Positions 22,801 through 31,163 of a DNA stretch of 64,000 nucleotides are shown piece after piece. The translations under genes were made by a program, and so were the position numbers. The notes beneath the pieces were generated by a model, which saw only the letters and a list, made by a program, of their open reading frames with translations, was not told the DNA's origin and made no database searches. Source of the DNA: Nocardioides sp. BP30 (GTDB taxonomy: Bacteria; Actinomycetota; Actinomycetes; Propionibacteriales; Nocardioidaceae); the NCBI RefSeq assembly GCF_029873215.1, contig NZ_CP123620.1:372001-436000 (forward strand). Reading direction: 5' to 3'. Positions within the stretch are counted from its first letter, which is position 1. Each line of letters begins with the position of its first letter.

Positions 22801-24250
22801 GGCCGACAAGGATGCGGTCCTCGACGACCTCGAGAAGCGGATCTACGCCTACCACCCCGACACCGACGGCGACGGGTCCAGCTCCGGCCCGCACATGTCC
22901 GGTGGCGAGGTCGGCCTGCAGCCGACGTACGAGGTCCTGATGGACAACGGCCGCAGCGACGTGCTGTGGGACGTGCTCCAGGAGCCGTCGGCGCCGAGCT
23001 ATCAGAACTTCGTCGCCGCGGGCCGCACCACGATCCCCGAGTCCTGGGACATGGCCGGCTCGCAGAACCACATGATCCTGCTGCAGATCGACGAGTGGTT
23101 CAACGCCGGCCTGGCCGGCATCCAGCAGGCGGCGGACTCGGCCGGGTTCGACGACGTGGTGATCAAGCCGCAGCCGGTCGGCACCCTGGACCACGTCTCC
23201 GGCGACCGCCAGACCCCGCACGGGGCAGTGACCAGCCAGTGGACCAGGAACGAGGACGGCACCCTCGACCTGGACGTCACGATTCCCGCCAACACCACCG
23301 GCGAGGTCTGGGTCCCGAACCTTGGCAAGGGGACCGGAGCGCCGGCCGGCGCCACCTTCGTCCGCGACGCCACCGAGGGCGACACCGCCTACACCGTCTA
23401 CTCGGTCGGCGCTGGAAGCTACAGCTTCACCGGTGGCATCAGTGCCTTGACCTCGACGGTGGCTCCGCAGATCACCGGCGTGGCCAAGGTCGGCCAGAAG
23501 CTCACCGCCGACGCCGGCAGCTGGAACCACCAGCCGAGCGACCTGACCTACCAGTGGCTGCGTGACGGCGACCCGATCCCGGGGGCGACCGACGCGACCT
23601 ACCAGGTGGTGGCGGCCGACCGGGGGGCCGAGCTCTCGGTCAAGGTGACGGCCTCGGCGCACGGGCTCAGCGACGCCTCGGCGACCAGTGGGTCGATCAC
23701 GATCGGCGCGGGCACCCTGCTGCCGACGGCACTGCCGACGATCAGCGGTACGGCGAAGGTCGGGTCGCGGTTGACCGCCACCGCGGGTGCCTGGCCGGCC
23801 GGCACCGCGGTCAGCTACCAGTGGACCCGCGACGGCAGGCCCGTCGCCGGTGCCACGGGTGCGCGCTACACGCTGACCGCGGCGGACGCCACCGCCGCCG
23901 TCTCGGTGAGGGTCACCGCGACGCGGGACGGCTACACCACGGCCACGGCCGAGAGCCACGCAGTCCTCGTCGCGCCGGGTACCTTCGCCAACACGCATCG
24001 ACCCAAGGTGAAGGGCGCAGCGAAGGTCGGGCACAGGCTGAAGGCCAAGAAGGCAGCCTTCTCGCCGAGGCCGAGCCGGGTGACCTACCAGTGGTACCGC
24101 AACGGCAAGCCGATTCACGGCGCCACCGCAGCGACCTACAAGGCCGTCACGTCGGACGCGGGTCACCGCGTCAAGGTGGCCGTGACGGCGCACGCGGCCG
24201 GCTACGACGACCTCACGGTCAAGAGCGTCGCCGTGAAGGTCAGGCGCTGA
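19832..24250 (+). CDS. Secreted alpha-L-rhamnosidase (GH78) with Ig-like repeats
   Basis: The 1472-residue protein starts at TTG 19832 with AGGGAGA upstream. A signal peptide ends near ASA-AQP (about 36). The GH78 N-terminal Fn3-like domain follows (VHGLRIDDRTDQPLGVDDTSPTLSW). Next come a galactose-binding F5/8-C-like region (about 180-310) and further beta domains. The (alpha/alpha)6 catalytic domain contains DCPTREKLGWLADM (about 780), DDVNWGGAFILTPYELW and PESWDMAGSQNHMILLQIDEW. Three C-terminal repeats begin near 1210, 1299 and 1390, each with VGxxLTA...YQWxRxGxPIxGAT. It should remove terminal alpha-L-rhamnose from glycosides or polysaccharides outside the cell. No sugar transporter or rhamnose catabolic gene is adjacent. 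Confidence 0.93.
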   Translation: MFTFPSPGPAALRRCRTAAVVLTAAGLALAGTTASAAQPVHAAATTPAAVTVHGLRIDDRTDQPLGVDDTSPTLSWQLDGSGAVATQTAYEVRAVDETQKLLWDSGEVASAQQKATYAGTALTSREDVSWQVRVWDGNGVPSAWSAPSAFEMGLLQQSDWGDAQWIQSPPPPLNRGVSIDVGAQSAQYVRIDVTKLGLPINESSYGLVSRVMLSEIQVLDATGTNVALGGSVSVYDQYACPGCGTKLLTDGKIISPGYASRQSSTQDLTQAKWIQINLGAVKSFDQVVLYPRTDARLADGQIPDFPVNFTIAASTTSNTGSTPAAGTVIKTITDEPNPPGPDIDNPLPIFAKPFTTSKQVADARLYIAGAGQYDATINGKPVTDTVLNPGVTNPLRSEQYGTYDVTKLVQGGENTIGVALGNGQTDVYPQTNAAAGRNDVYTKFNSTPIPNGTLTAAVAAGDTTVSLSGVGGYSVGDTVNVDTGDGGTRLESRKVSAVNTTTNTLTVATAFGQGHASGATVLGSGSPTVGEMTVSPRLIARLELTYSDGTTSTVATDPTWQVKDGPTITDNWYAGEDYDARAVQAGWNEPGADLSAAQGWGDSSITSPPSLDTKLVWREAPPVRVQKTFTPVSIKKVADGDWSFDLGQNFAGMPQLHLPAGNDIPAGTVIRLTPGETASGNGAVSTASAGSATGILDTYTTSGDPKGETWSPTFMYHGFQYVEVSGLPADFVPDDTTLVGLQTNADVPSGGNVTTSDTLINTIHSMSEYSIRSNMQSIFTDCPTREKLGWLADMIQSMGAIHSDFDVSAFLRTTEQNMLESQQPSGLVPGTAPEFPNFGGGYRDDVNWGGAFILTPYELWKTYGDTDTMARFYAPMQAYLAYIRAQIDPTTGLLVSGLGDWIAGDTTTPKTATGTYGLYMLATDLAAMATQLGHTADAADYTALASSLGTAFNKAFYDAASKSFTTDGTDSTTGSQTLDALPLAMGIVPAADKDAVLDDLEKRIYAYHPDTDGDGSSSGPHMSGGEVGLQPTYEVLMDNGRSDVLWDVLQEPSAPSYQNFVAAGRTTIPESWDMAGSQNHMILLQIDEWFNAGLAGIQQAADSAGFDDVVIKPQPVGTLDHVSGDRQTPHGAVTSQWTRNEDGTLDLDVTIPANTTGEVWVPNLGKGTGAPAGATFVRDATEGDTAYTVYSVGAGSYSFTGGISALTSTVAPQITGVAKVGQKLTADAGSWNHQPSDLTYQWLRDGDPIPGATDATYQVVAADRGAELSVKVTASAHGLSDASATSGSITIGAGTLLPTALPTISGTAKVGSRLTATAGAWPAGTAVSYQWTRDGRPVAGATGARYTLTAADATAAVSVRVTATRDGYTTATAESHAVLVAPGTFANTHRPKVKGAAKVGHRLKAKKAAFSPRPSRVTYQWYRNGKPIHGATAATYKAVTSDAGHRVKVAVTAHAAGYDDLTVKSVAVKVRR

Positions 24251-24265
24251 CCCCGCGCTAGGGGA

Positions 24266-24302
24266 GGGGTGGTGGCACCGGTGATCCCGGTGCCACCACC
24301 CC
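24266..24302. terminator. Bidirectional hairpin between convergent genes
   Basis: GGGGTGGTGGCACCGG (24266-24281) pairs perfectly with 24287-24302 around a 5-nt loop. It sits between the rhamnosidase stop and the convergent hydrolase stop, so it probably terminates both. There is no strong T-run. Confidence 0.7.
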
Positions 24303-24318
24303 CTGCCGTTCCCGGGAC

Positions 24319-24972
24319 CTAGTGCGGCGGTGCGGCGAGGATCTCGCGAACGCTCGCCACGGTGAAGGCGTTCCAGGCCCGGACCCTGCGCAGCAGGTAG
24401 TGCCCGACCGGCCCCATGTCGGTGAAGGTCGCATCCGAGGTCCGGCGGGCCCGCTCGACGAACGCGGCCGTTGCGGCGGGGGAGGTGATCCGGTCCATGC
24501 TGCCGTGGGCGGCACGCAGCACCTTGCCGGAGAGGTGGTCGGCACTGTCGCCGGGGCCGAGCCAGGGGGCGAGGGCGACCACCCCGCGCACCCCAGGCGC
24601 GTCGGCCACCGCGACGGCGGTCCGGGCGCCCATCGAGTGACCGGCCAGGACGATCGGGACGTCGTACTGCTCGCTCAGCCGCTCCAGCGCCCACCGCGCG
24701 TCCTGGACCGGCGCCGGCTCACCGCCGGGTGCGGCGTTCCAGCCCTTGACCCGGTAGCGCAGCAGCACCCCGCCGATCCGGTCGCGGCGCAGCCTCGGCG
24801 TGACGTCGCGCAGGAGCCACCGGGCACGCTGCCACGACAGGTTCCGGCCGTCGACCGGCTGGGTGCCGTGCACGGCACCACCGTGGAGGAGCAGGACGAT
24901 CGCACGCGCGTCGCGGGGCACCCGTACGTCGGTGAACGTCGGGGCGCTGTCGAGAAGGGTCACACCAGCCAT
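24319..24972 (-). CDS. Alpha/beta hydrolase
   Basis: The 217-residue protein has the fold's oxyanion strand (AIVLLLHGGAVHGTQPVDGRNLSW) and the nucleophile elbow GHSMGA, with Ser at about 113. A region with HGSMDRITSPAATAAFVE precedes the C-terminus, where the Asp would lie. MGPVGHYLLRRVRAWN supplies the likely catalytic His. Family members include lipases, esterases and dienelactone hydrolases; the substrate is not evident. No signal peptide is seen, so it should be cytoplasmic. Confidence 0.85.
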   Translation of the reverse strand: MAGVTLLDSAPTFTDVRVPRDARAIVLLLHGGAVHGTQPVDGRNLSWQRARWLLRDVTPRLRRDRIGGVLLRYRVKGWNAAPGGEPAPVQDARWALERLSEQYDVPIVLAGHSMGARTAVAVADAPGVRGVVALAPWLGPGDSADHLSGKVLRAAHGSMDRITSPAATAAFVERARRTSDATFTDMGPVGHYLLRRVRAWNAFTVASVREILAAPPH

Positions 24973-25018
24973 CGTGCGTGATTCGTGGTGAGGGTCCGTG
25001 CGGATGGGTGTGAGGGTC

Positions 25019-25085
25019 GGGATAGTCCGGGGCGGAAATCAGCCCGTATGGCCGCGGACCCCTGATCTGCGCCCCGGACTATCCC
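25019..25085. repeat. Long intergenic inverted repeat
   Basis: GGGATAGTCCGGGGCG (25019-25034) is the exact complement of 25070-25085. An inner ATCAG (25038-25042) pairs with CTGAT (25062-25066), giving a 67-nt hairpin with a symmetrical 3x3 internal loop. It fills the gap between the HtrA stop and the hydrolase start, both minus strand. There is no U-tract. It may be a terminator, a REP-like repeat or a small structured RNA. Confidence 0.6.
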
Positions 25086-25089
25086 AACG

Positions 25090-26238
25090 CTAGGACATGG
25101 TCAGGGTGGTCGAGACCTGCTTGCCGTCGCGGAGCACCGTCACCTTCAGCCGGTCACCGACCGTGGCCTTGAGCTGCGCCTGCACGAGATCGTCGCTGCT
25201 GTGCACGGGTGAGCCGTCGACGCTGAGGATCACATCACCCGCCTCGAGACCTCCGCGCTGGGCGGCGCCGCCGGGCTCGACCTGCTCGATCATCAGCCTG
25301 GTCTCGGCGGCCGGGTCGGTCAGCGAGGACCGCACCGTCTGCACCTGGAGCCCGAGCACCGGGCGGTCGACACTGCCGTTCGCGGCGAGCTCCCGAGCGG
25401 TCGGTACGGCGAAGTCCACCGGGATCGCGAAGCCCAGACCGCTGCTGCCGCTCTCCCCGCCCGGGGATGCGCCCGCGGAGTTGATCCCGACGAGGCGACC
25501 CGAGCAGTCGGTGAGTGCTCCACCGCTGTTGCCCGGGTTGATGGCCGCATCGGTCTGCACGGCGTCGATCAGGTGGGCGGCGGCACCGGTGTCGCTGGGC
25601 ACCCGCACGTAGCGGTCCGTCGCACTGACGATCCCGCTGGTCACCGTGGAGCTGAGCCCGAGCGGGGCACCGAGGGCGATCACCGGGTCGCCCACCCGCA
25701 GATCGGCGGAGGAGCCGATCGGGATGGCCGGCGCCTTCGGGGCGTCGGCCGCGGGGCGGAGAACGGCGAGGTCGGTCAGCTGGTCGGCGCCCAGGAGCGT
25801 GGCCGACGCGGTGCTGCCGTCGGCGTAGGTCAGCGTGAGCTGCGGCGCGGCGCCGGTCGTCGCGCCGCCGGGGAAGACGACATGCTCGTTGGTGACGATC
25901 ACCGTGCCGGCGACACCCGACAGCCGGGTCACGACGCCGGAGCCCGTGCCGGAGCCCGTCGACGTATGCGCGCTAATGGTGACGACCGACGGCAGCGTCC
26001 GCTCGGCGACCGGGGCGACCGAGCAGGAGGCGGTCGAGGAGCTCTCGTGGGTGGCCCAGCCGCTCCACCAGCCGATCAGCGCGACCACCCCGCCGCCGAC
26101 GACCCCTCCGAGGAGGGCCACCACGGCGAGGACCACCGGTCCCGACCGGGGCCGGCGAGCCACAGAGCGGCGCTGTCGGCCCGGTGCCGGTTCTTCCTCC
26201 GGCTGCGGGGATGGTGCGGGACTGCTCGTGTCGGTCAT
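25090..26238 (-). CDS. HtrA/DegP-like membrane-anchored serine protease with PDZ domain
   Basis: The 382-residue protein has a basic cytoplasmic tail, one membrane helix (about 33-58) and a trypsin-like domain. The catalytic triad is His119 (VTNEHVV), Asp156 (LTDLAVL) and Ser238 (INPGNSGGAL). A PDZ domain spans about 285-380 (LMIEQVEPGGAAQRGGLEAGDVILSVDG). Such proteins degrade or refold damaged exported proteins at the outer face of the membrane. It is divergent from the PLC-like gene. Confidence 0.93.
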   Translation of the reverse strand: MTDTSSPAPSPQPEEEPAPGRQRRSVARRPRSGPVVLAVVALLGGVVGGGVVALIGWWSGWATHESSSTASCSVAPVAERTLPSVVTISAHTSTGSGTGSGVVTRLSGVAGTVIVTNEHVVFPGGATTGAAPQLTLTYADGSTASATLLGADQLTDLAVLRPAADAPKAPAIPIGSSADLRVGDPVIALGAPLGLSSTVTSGIVSATDRYVRVPSDTGAAAHLIDAVQTDAAINPGNSGGALTDCSGRLVGINSAGASPGGESGSSGLGFAIPVDFAVPTARELAANGSVDRPVLGLQVQTVRSSLTDPAAETRLMIEQVEPGGAAQRGGLEAGDVILSVDGSPVHSSDDLVQAQLKATVGDRLKVTVLRDGKQVSTTLTMS

Positions 26239-26316
26239 CGTCTGCCCCCTCCGAACACACCATCTTGACCCCGGCGCCGCATGTCAACAGGGGTGCATCA
26301 TGGGCGGGTGCGTGCG

Positions 26317-28452
26317 ATGCGTCGCGTCCTGGCCGTGCTCGGCACGGTGGCGCTCCTGGTGGGGCTGCTCGCGGGTGTGGCCGACCGACAGCTGCTGAAC
26401 ACCTCCCGGTTCGTGGATCACGCCGACGGGGTCCGCCAGGATCCCGCTGTCGCGCGCTACCTCGCCGTCGAGCTGACCGACCGGATCATCCACCAGCAGC
26501 CGGACCTGGTGGCGGTGCGGCCGCTGCTCGAGGCAGCGCTGCAGACCACCATCACGAGCCCGGCCTTCCGCCCGGTCTTCCGCGCCGCGGTGGCGCCACT
26601 GCACCAGGCGTGGACGGGATCGGCGCCCAGCACGGTGGTGCTCCAGGTCGCCGACGTGGGCGCCGTGCTGGTGGCGGTGAGTCGGACGTTCCTGCCCGAT
26701 GCCGCGCAGCACGTGCCGACAGGGGTCGAGGTGAGGCTCGCACGGTTCGGCTCCGGCAGTGCCGGACGGCACGTCATCAGCGGGCTGCGGACGGTGCGGG
26801 TGCTGAGCTGGTCCTGCCCCCTGCTGAGCCTGCTCTGCTTCGGCGGCGTGGTGGCGCTCTCCCGGGGTCGTCGTCGCCGCGCTCTGGGTGGCGTCGGTGC
26901 GACGGTGGCCGGAGCCGGTGTCGCGGTCGCGCTGGCCACCGTGGTGGTGGGCCTCGTGGTCTCGCGGACCACTCCCGCCACCTTGCACGGCGCCCTCGTC
27001 GCGGCGAGCTGGCGCGAGCTCGCCGCGCCGCTGCGCAACGCCGCCCTGGTGGTCGCCGGCGCCGGCTACCTGCTCACCGTGGCGGCCCGGTGGTCGGCAC
27101 CGGTCCTCGGCGTCAGGGCGTGGCGGGACTGGCTCTCCGCTCTCTCCTGGCAGGGGCTGCCCACGCGCACGCGGCTCGGTGTCGCGGTCGCCGCGACGGT
27201 GCTGGGCGTCCTGCTGGTGCTCGAGCCGAGCGCGATGCTCACCATCTCGGCGATCAGCACCGGGCTGGTGCTGGCCCTGCACGGGAGCGCCGTCCTGCTC
27301 CGGGAGGGGATCGCCGACCTCACCGGGGTCGTACGTCGACGCCGGCAGGCGGCGGACCGGACCGCGGCATCGACGGCCGACGTCGGCATCGAACAGCATG
27401 ACCGCCGCATCACCGCCGGGGTCGTGGTGGCGGTGGCGTTGGCGCTCCTGGTCGTCCTGGTGGTCCGCAACAGCTCGGGGAGCGTCACCTCGGCCCTGCT
27501 CTCGGCCGACGACCCGCGTGCCTGCAACGGCTCGGTGGCCCTCTGCGACCGGCGCTACGACCAGGTGAGCTTCCCCGCGACGCACAACTCGATGGCGGCC
27601 GCCGACCAGCCGGGCTGGTTCCTCGCCGAGCAGCCCGACGGCGTCATCGACCAGCTCGACGCCGGCATCCGCGCCTTCCTCATCGACACCTGGTACGGCC
27701 AGCCCACCCAGCGCGCCGGCGTCATCGCCAACACCGAGGAGACCCACGCCACGGCGCTCGCGCAGGCGCAGCAGGAGCTCGGTGCGGACGTGGTCGCCAG
27801 CGCCCTGCGGCTGCGCAGCAGCGCCGGACTGGTCCCGCAGGGCCCGACGGCGGCGTACCTGTGCCACGCGCTCTGCGTGCTCGGCTCGACCCTGTGGGAG
27901 CCGCTGATGGTGCAGGTGCGCCAGTGGCTCCAGGAGCACCCGCGGCAGGTCGTCACGTTCATCCTGCAGGACGAGGTCTCGCCGACGACCACGGCGCAGG
28001 TCTTCGCCGACGCCGGCCTCCTGCCCTTCGTCTACACCCCGTCGCGGGCCGGCAGCTGGCCCACGCTCGAGCAGATGATCGACTCCGGTCACCGGGTGGT
28101 GGTGATGAACGAGAACCAGGGCGGCGGCACCCGGTACCCCTGGCAGCTGTCGGCATTCGAGGAGCTGCAGGACACGCCGTACGACGCCCGGCAGGTCTCG
28201 GACTTCAGCTGCCGACTCAACCGCGGCCCGGCGTCAGCCCCGCTCTTCCTGGTCAACCACTGGCTCAACCAGTCCCTGGCCCGGGTCAGCGCGTCGCGGC
28301 TGGCCAACAGCGACGCCGTCCTGGGCGCCCGGCTGACGCAGTGCCGCCAGGAGCGCGGGCTGCTGCCGAACTTCGTCGCGGTCGACAACTACGACCAGGG
28401 CGACCTCCTCGGCCAGGTGGACCGGCTCAACGGCCTCGGCGGCGGATCCTGA
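26317..28452 (+). CDS. Multi-pass membrane protein with C-terminal PLC-like phosphodiesterase domain
   Basis: The protein has an N-terminal helix, an extracytoplasmic region (about 30-150) and six or so membrane helices to about 400. The C-terminal domain (about 415-710) starts YDQVSFPATHNSMAAADQPGW. FPATHNS with its His is the hallmark of PI-PLC X-like TIM-barrel phosphodiesterases. A second His-bearing stretch (ANTEETHA) and DTWYG follow. It probably acts on phospholipid or glycerophosphodiester-type substrates outside the cell. The N-terminal region resembles no family I can name with confidence. An in-frame ATG at 26281 would add 12 residues; 26317 starts the hydrophobic segment directly. 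Confidence 0.75.
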   Translation: MRRVLAVLGTVALLVGLLAGVADRQLLNTSRFVDHADGVRQDPAVARYLAVELTDRIIHQQPDLVAVRPLLEAALQTTITSPAFRPVFRAAVAPLHQAWTGSAPSTVVLQVADVGAVLVAVSRTFLPDAAQHVPTGVEVRLARFGSGSAGRHVISGLRTVRVLSWSCPLLSLLCFGGVVALSRGRRRRALGGVGATVAGAGVAVALATVVVGLVVSRTTPATLHGALVAASWRELAAPLRNAALVVAGAGYLLTVAARWSAPVLGVRAWRDWLSALSWQGLPTRTRLGVAVAATVLGVLLVLEPSAMLTISAISTGLVLALHGSAVLLREGIADLTGVVRRRRQAADRTAASTADVGIEQHDRRITAGVVVAVALALLVVLVVRNSSGSVTSALLSADDPRACNGSVALCDRRYDQVSFPATHNSMAAADQPGWFLAEQPDGVIDQLDAGIRAFLIDTWYGQPTQRAGVIANTEETHATALAQAQQELGADVVASALRLRSSAGLVPQGPTAAYLCHALCVLGSTLWEPLMVQVRQWLQEHPRQVVTFILQDEVSPTTTAQVFADAGLLPFVYTPSRAGSWPTLEQMIDSGHRVVVMNENQGGGTRYPWQLSAFEELQDTPYDARQVSDFSCRLNRGPASAPLFLVNHWLNQSLARVSASRLANSDAVLGARLTQCRQERGLLPNFVAVDNYDQGDLLGQVDRLNGLGGGS

Positions 28453-28477
28453 CGTCGCCTCGCTCGTTAGGGCTGGC

Positions 28478-29356
28478 GTGACGCGGATGAGCAGGCGATG
28501 GGGGAGCGGGCTGGTCGCAGCGCTCGCGGTGATGGCGACGGCCTGCGGCGGCAGCAACCAGGCCGCACCGCCGGAGCCGGACCCGTCGACCAGCAGCACC
28601 CCTGCGCCGCCGTACGACGCCTCCCTGCCGCCCGCCCGAGCGGTGCTCTCCCTGGTCCCGCACGAGGCCACCACCCTGAGCCTGACCGACTTCGACGAGG
28701 TCCGCGCGCAGTACGGCGCCGAGCCCGGCGACGCCGGCTTCTGGAAGGAGGCGGTCCGGCACTCGCCGTTGCTGAGCACCGGCCTGCTGCGCCCCTACGG
28801 CGACCGGTTGCAGGGCTTCGGTCCCGACGACGTCGCCTGGGAGGCGCGCTACGCCGGTGGTGGTTCCGACGGCTGGGTGCTCGCCCTGCGACCCGGCACC
28901 GACATGGCGGCGGTGCGCCGGGCGGTCGCCGCCGGGATCGGACCGCTCGCCGGTGCCACCGTCGATGCGGCCGACCACCTGGTCACCAGCGCCCGGCTGG
29001 ATCCGAGCGACCCCGGCTGGACGGATCTGGCCGACCTGGTCGGTCCGCGGGCGGAGGCGACGTACGTCGCGCGCGGCTGTCTGGCGGGTGACACCGGCGA
29101 CCAGCGGCTCCAGCCGCTGAGGGCCTACGCTGTCAGCTTCGGTCAGGGGCTGGCCACGGCCTACCTCGGTGGGGGCCGCGACGACCTCTTCGCCCGGATG
29201 AGGCTGGGCGCCACGCTGCCGGCGTTCGCGGCCGACTACACCCACGGCGCCGCCGACCCGAGCAGCGGCCGGATCGGCTTCACCATGACCGATCCGGTGG
29301 ACGCCGCCCAGCAGGCGCTGCGGGGCAGGCTGCCGTTCGCCGTCTGCGCCGAGTGA
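28478..29356 (+). CDS. Putative lipoprotein of unknown function
   Basis: The 292-residue protein has an N-terminal signal (RRWGSGLVAALAVMATACGG) with a lipobox-like ATAC, so Cys24 is probably lipidated. A Pro/Ser/Thr linker (about 28-48) precedes the mature domain, which has no family I recognise. Two Cys lie in the mature part, one near the C-terminus (FAVCAE). The gene is 25 bp after the PLC-like gene and may be co-transcribed with it. An ATG at 28487 is an alternative start. Confidence 0.65.
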   Translation: MTRMSRRWGSGLVAALAVMATACGGSNQAAPPEPDPSTSSTPAPPYDASLPPARAVLSLVPHEATTLSLTDFDEVRAQYGAEPGDAGFWKEAVRHSPLLSTGLLRPYGDRLQGFGPDDVAWEARYAGGGSDGWVLALRPGTDMAAVRRAVAAGIGPLAGATVDAADHLVTSARLDPSDPGWTDLADLVGPRAEATYVARGCLAGDTGDQRLQPLRAYAVSFGQGLATAYLGGGRDDLFARMRLGATLPAFAADYTHGAADPSSGRIGFTMTDPVDAAQQALRGRLPFAVCAE

Positions 29357-29389
29357 GCCTCGGCGCGGACAGCGACGTACCCTGGTTCG

Positions 29390-30205
29390 GTGCCGCACGA
29401 CCCGACTCCCCGGTGGTGGAGCGCCCGCCTGTGGGGCGTCCATGCGCTGGGCACGTTCGTCGTCGTCGCCACCGTGCTGCTGGGCTGGTGGCAGTGGGAC
29501 GTCTCCGAGGGCCACAAGGCCGACAAGAGCGACTCGCTCGCCCATGCCACGCCGGTCCCGCTGAGCGACATCATGGGCAACAACGACGCGTTCCCCGGCG
29601 CCGAGACCGGCCGCCCCGCGGTCCTGCAGGGCACCTGGGTGCCGTCCGGCACCGTCTACGTCAGCGGCCACCAGGGCGGCTACTGGGTGGCCACGCCGCT
29701 GGCGATCGGCACCAGCGCCACCGCCCCGGCGATGTACGTCGTGCGCGGCTGGGTCGCGGAGCCGAAGGACGCGCCGGCCGCACCCACCGGTGCTGCCAAG
29801 CTGGTCGGCTGGGTGCAACCACCCGAGGACGGCGGCCTGACGGACGACGACACCCGTGACGACGTCCTGCCCGAGCTCGCGATCTCGGACGCGATGAACC
29901 ATGTCAGCCAGGACCTCTACAGCGGGTACGCCGTCGTCGCCGACCGCGAGCCCGGCTGGCCGGCCGCCGATGCGGCCACCAACGACGGCACCGCCGGCCT
30001 CCGGGCCGCCCAGGTCAACTCCATGCCCGAGGCCAGCTTCACCACCGGTCTGCGCAACCTGCTCTACGCGCTGGAGTGGTGGGTCTTCGGCCTGTTCGCT
30101 CTCTACGTGTGGTGGCGCTATGTGCGCGACGTCACCCATCCCAAGATCGCCGACGAGGGTGCCGACGAGGCCGCGCAGGAGCACGCCGTACCCTCGGGCT
30201 CGTGA
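29390..30205 (+). CDS. SURF1 family cytochrome oxidase biogenesis protein
   Basis: The 271-residue protein has two membrane helices (about 14-36 and 228-246) flanking an extracytoplasmic domain. SURF1 features include [13 protein letters not shown] after helix 1, [29 protein letters not shown] and [12 protein letters not shown]1 helps insert haem a into the cytochrome aa3 oxidase. The stop overlaps the DUF3817 start as GTGA. Confidence 0.85.
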   Translation: MPHDPTPRWWSARLWGVHALGTFVVVATVLLGWWQWDVSEGHKADKSDSLAHATPVPLSDIMGNNDAFPGAETGRPAVLQGTWVPSGTVYVSGHQGGYWVATPLAIGTSATAPAMYVVRGWVAEPKDAPAAPTGAAKLVGWVQPPEDGGLTDDDTRDDVLPELAISDAMNHVSQDLYSGYAVVADREPGWPAADAATNDGTAGLRAAQVNSMPEASFTTGLRNLLYALEWWVFGLFALYVWWRYVRDVTHPKIADEGADEAAQEHAVPSGS

Positions 30206-30561
30206 GCAAGCTCTTCACCGCGTACCGGGTGCTGGCGATCACCGTCGGCGTCCTCCTCCTCCTCGGCACCCTCTCGGTGCTCCTGACCGGGTCCCTGGAG
30301 AGCGTCACGCTGTACGACGTGTCCACGGACTCGGCCGCCTACAAGGTCGGGCACCCGCTCGAGCTGATCTGGATCCTGCACGGCTGGTTCTACATGGCCT
30401 ACCTGGTGGTGGCGTTCGTGCTCAGCCGTCGGCTCGGCTGGAGCCTCGGGTTCTTCCTGGTCATGCTGCTCGCCGGCCTCGTCCCGGTGATGATGTTCGT
30501 CGTCGAGCACTTCGTCTCGGCGAAGGTCAAGCGCGAGCACCCCGAGGTCGTCGCGGCCTGA
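30202..30561 (+). CDS. DUF3817 membrane protein
   Basis: The 119-residue protein starts at GTG 30202 and has three hydrophobic segments. The DUF3817 pattern is visible: [20 protein letters not shown] near the start, then [20 protein letters not shown] in the middle helix. Function unknown. DUF3817 genes often accompany SURF1-like genes in actinobacteria, as here with a 4-bp overlap. Confidence 0.85.
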   Translation: MSKLFTAYRVLAITVGVLLLLGTLSVLLTGSLESVTLYDVSTDSAAYKVGHPLELIWILHGWFYMAYLVVAFVLSRRLGWSLGFFLVMLLAGLVPVMMFVVEHFVSAKVKREHPEVVAA

Positions 30562-30653
30562 GCGGGTCGGCCAGGTCGTCGGTGACCGCTCACCGCCGCC
30601 GTGGGAGGATCGGGAGCGCACACCCGACGACGTACGACCTGAAAGGGAGTCCC

Positions 30654-31163
30654 ATGGCGGACCAGCAGGCCATCCTCCACACGAACAAGGGCGACATCCG
30701 CATCGACCTGTTCCCGAACCACGCGCCGGAGACGGTGGCGAACTTCGTCGGCCTGGCGAAGGGCGAGAAGGCCTACGACGCCGGCAACGGCAAGACCGGC
30801 CCGTTCTACGACGGCCTCACCTTCCACCGGGTCATCGACGGCTTCATGATCCAGGGCGGCGACCCGCTGGGCACCGGCACCGGCGGTCCGGGCTACACGT
30901 TCAAGGACGAGCCGCACCCCGAGCTCGTCTTCGACAAGCCCTACCTGCTCGCGATGGCGAACGCCGGCCCGGGCACGAACGGCTCGCAGTTCTTCATCAC
31001 CGTCGCCCCGACGACGTGGCTCAACTTCAAGCACACGATCTTCGGCGAGGTCGCCGACGACGAGTCGCGCAAGGTGGTCGACGAGATCGGCAACGTCGAG
31101 ACCGGTGCGATGGACCGCCCGGTCGACCCGATCGTCATCGAGACCGTCGAGATCGTTGGCTGA
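30654..31163 (+). CDS. ppiA: Cyclophilin-type peptidyl-prolyl cis-trans isomerase
   Basis: The 169-residue cytoplasmic cyclophilin starts at ATG 30654 with GAAAGGGAG upstream. Active-site segments are [21 protein letters not shown] (catalytic Arg), [18 protein letters not shown] and KHTIFGEV. It catalyses proline isomerisation during folding. It is origin-proximal in many actinobacteria. The rhomboid gene starts inside its last codons. Confidence 0.96.
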   Translation: MADQQAILHTNKGDIRIDLFPNHAPETVANFVGLAKGEKAYDAGNGKTGPFYDGLTFHRVIDGFMIQGGDPLGTGTGGPGYTFKDEPHPELVFDKPYLLAMANAGPGTNGSQFFITVAPTTWLNFKHTIFGEVADDESRKVVDEIGNVETGAMDRPVDPIVIETVEIVG

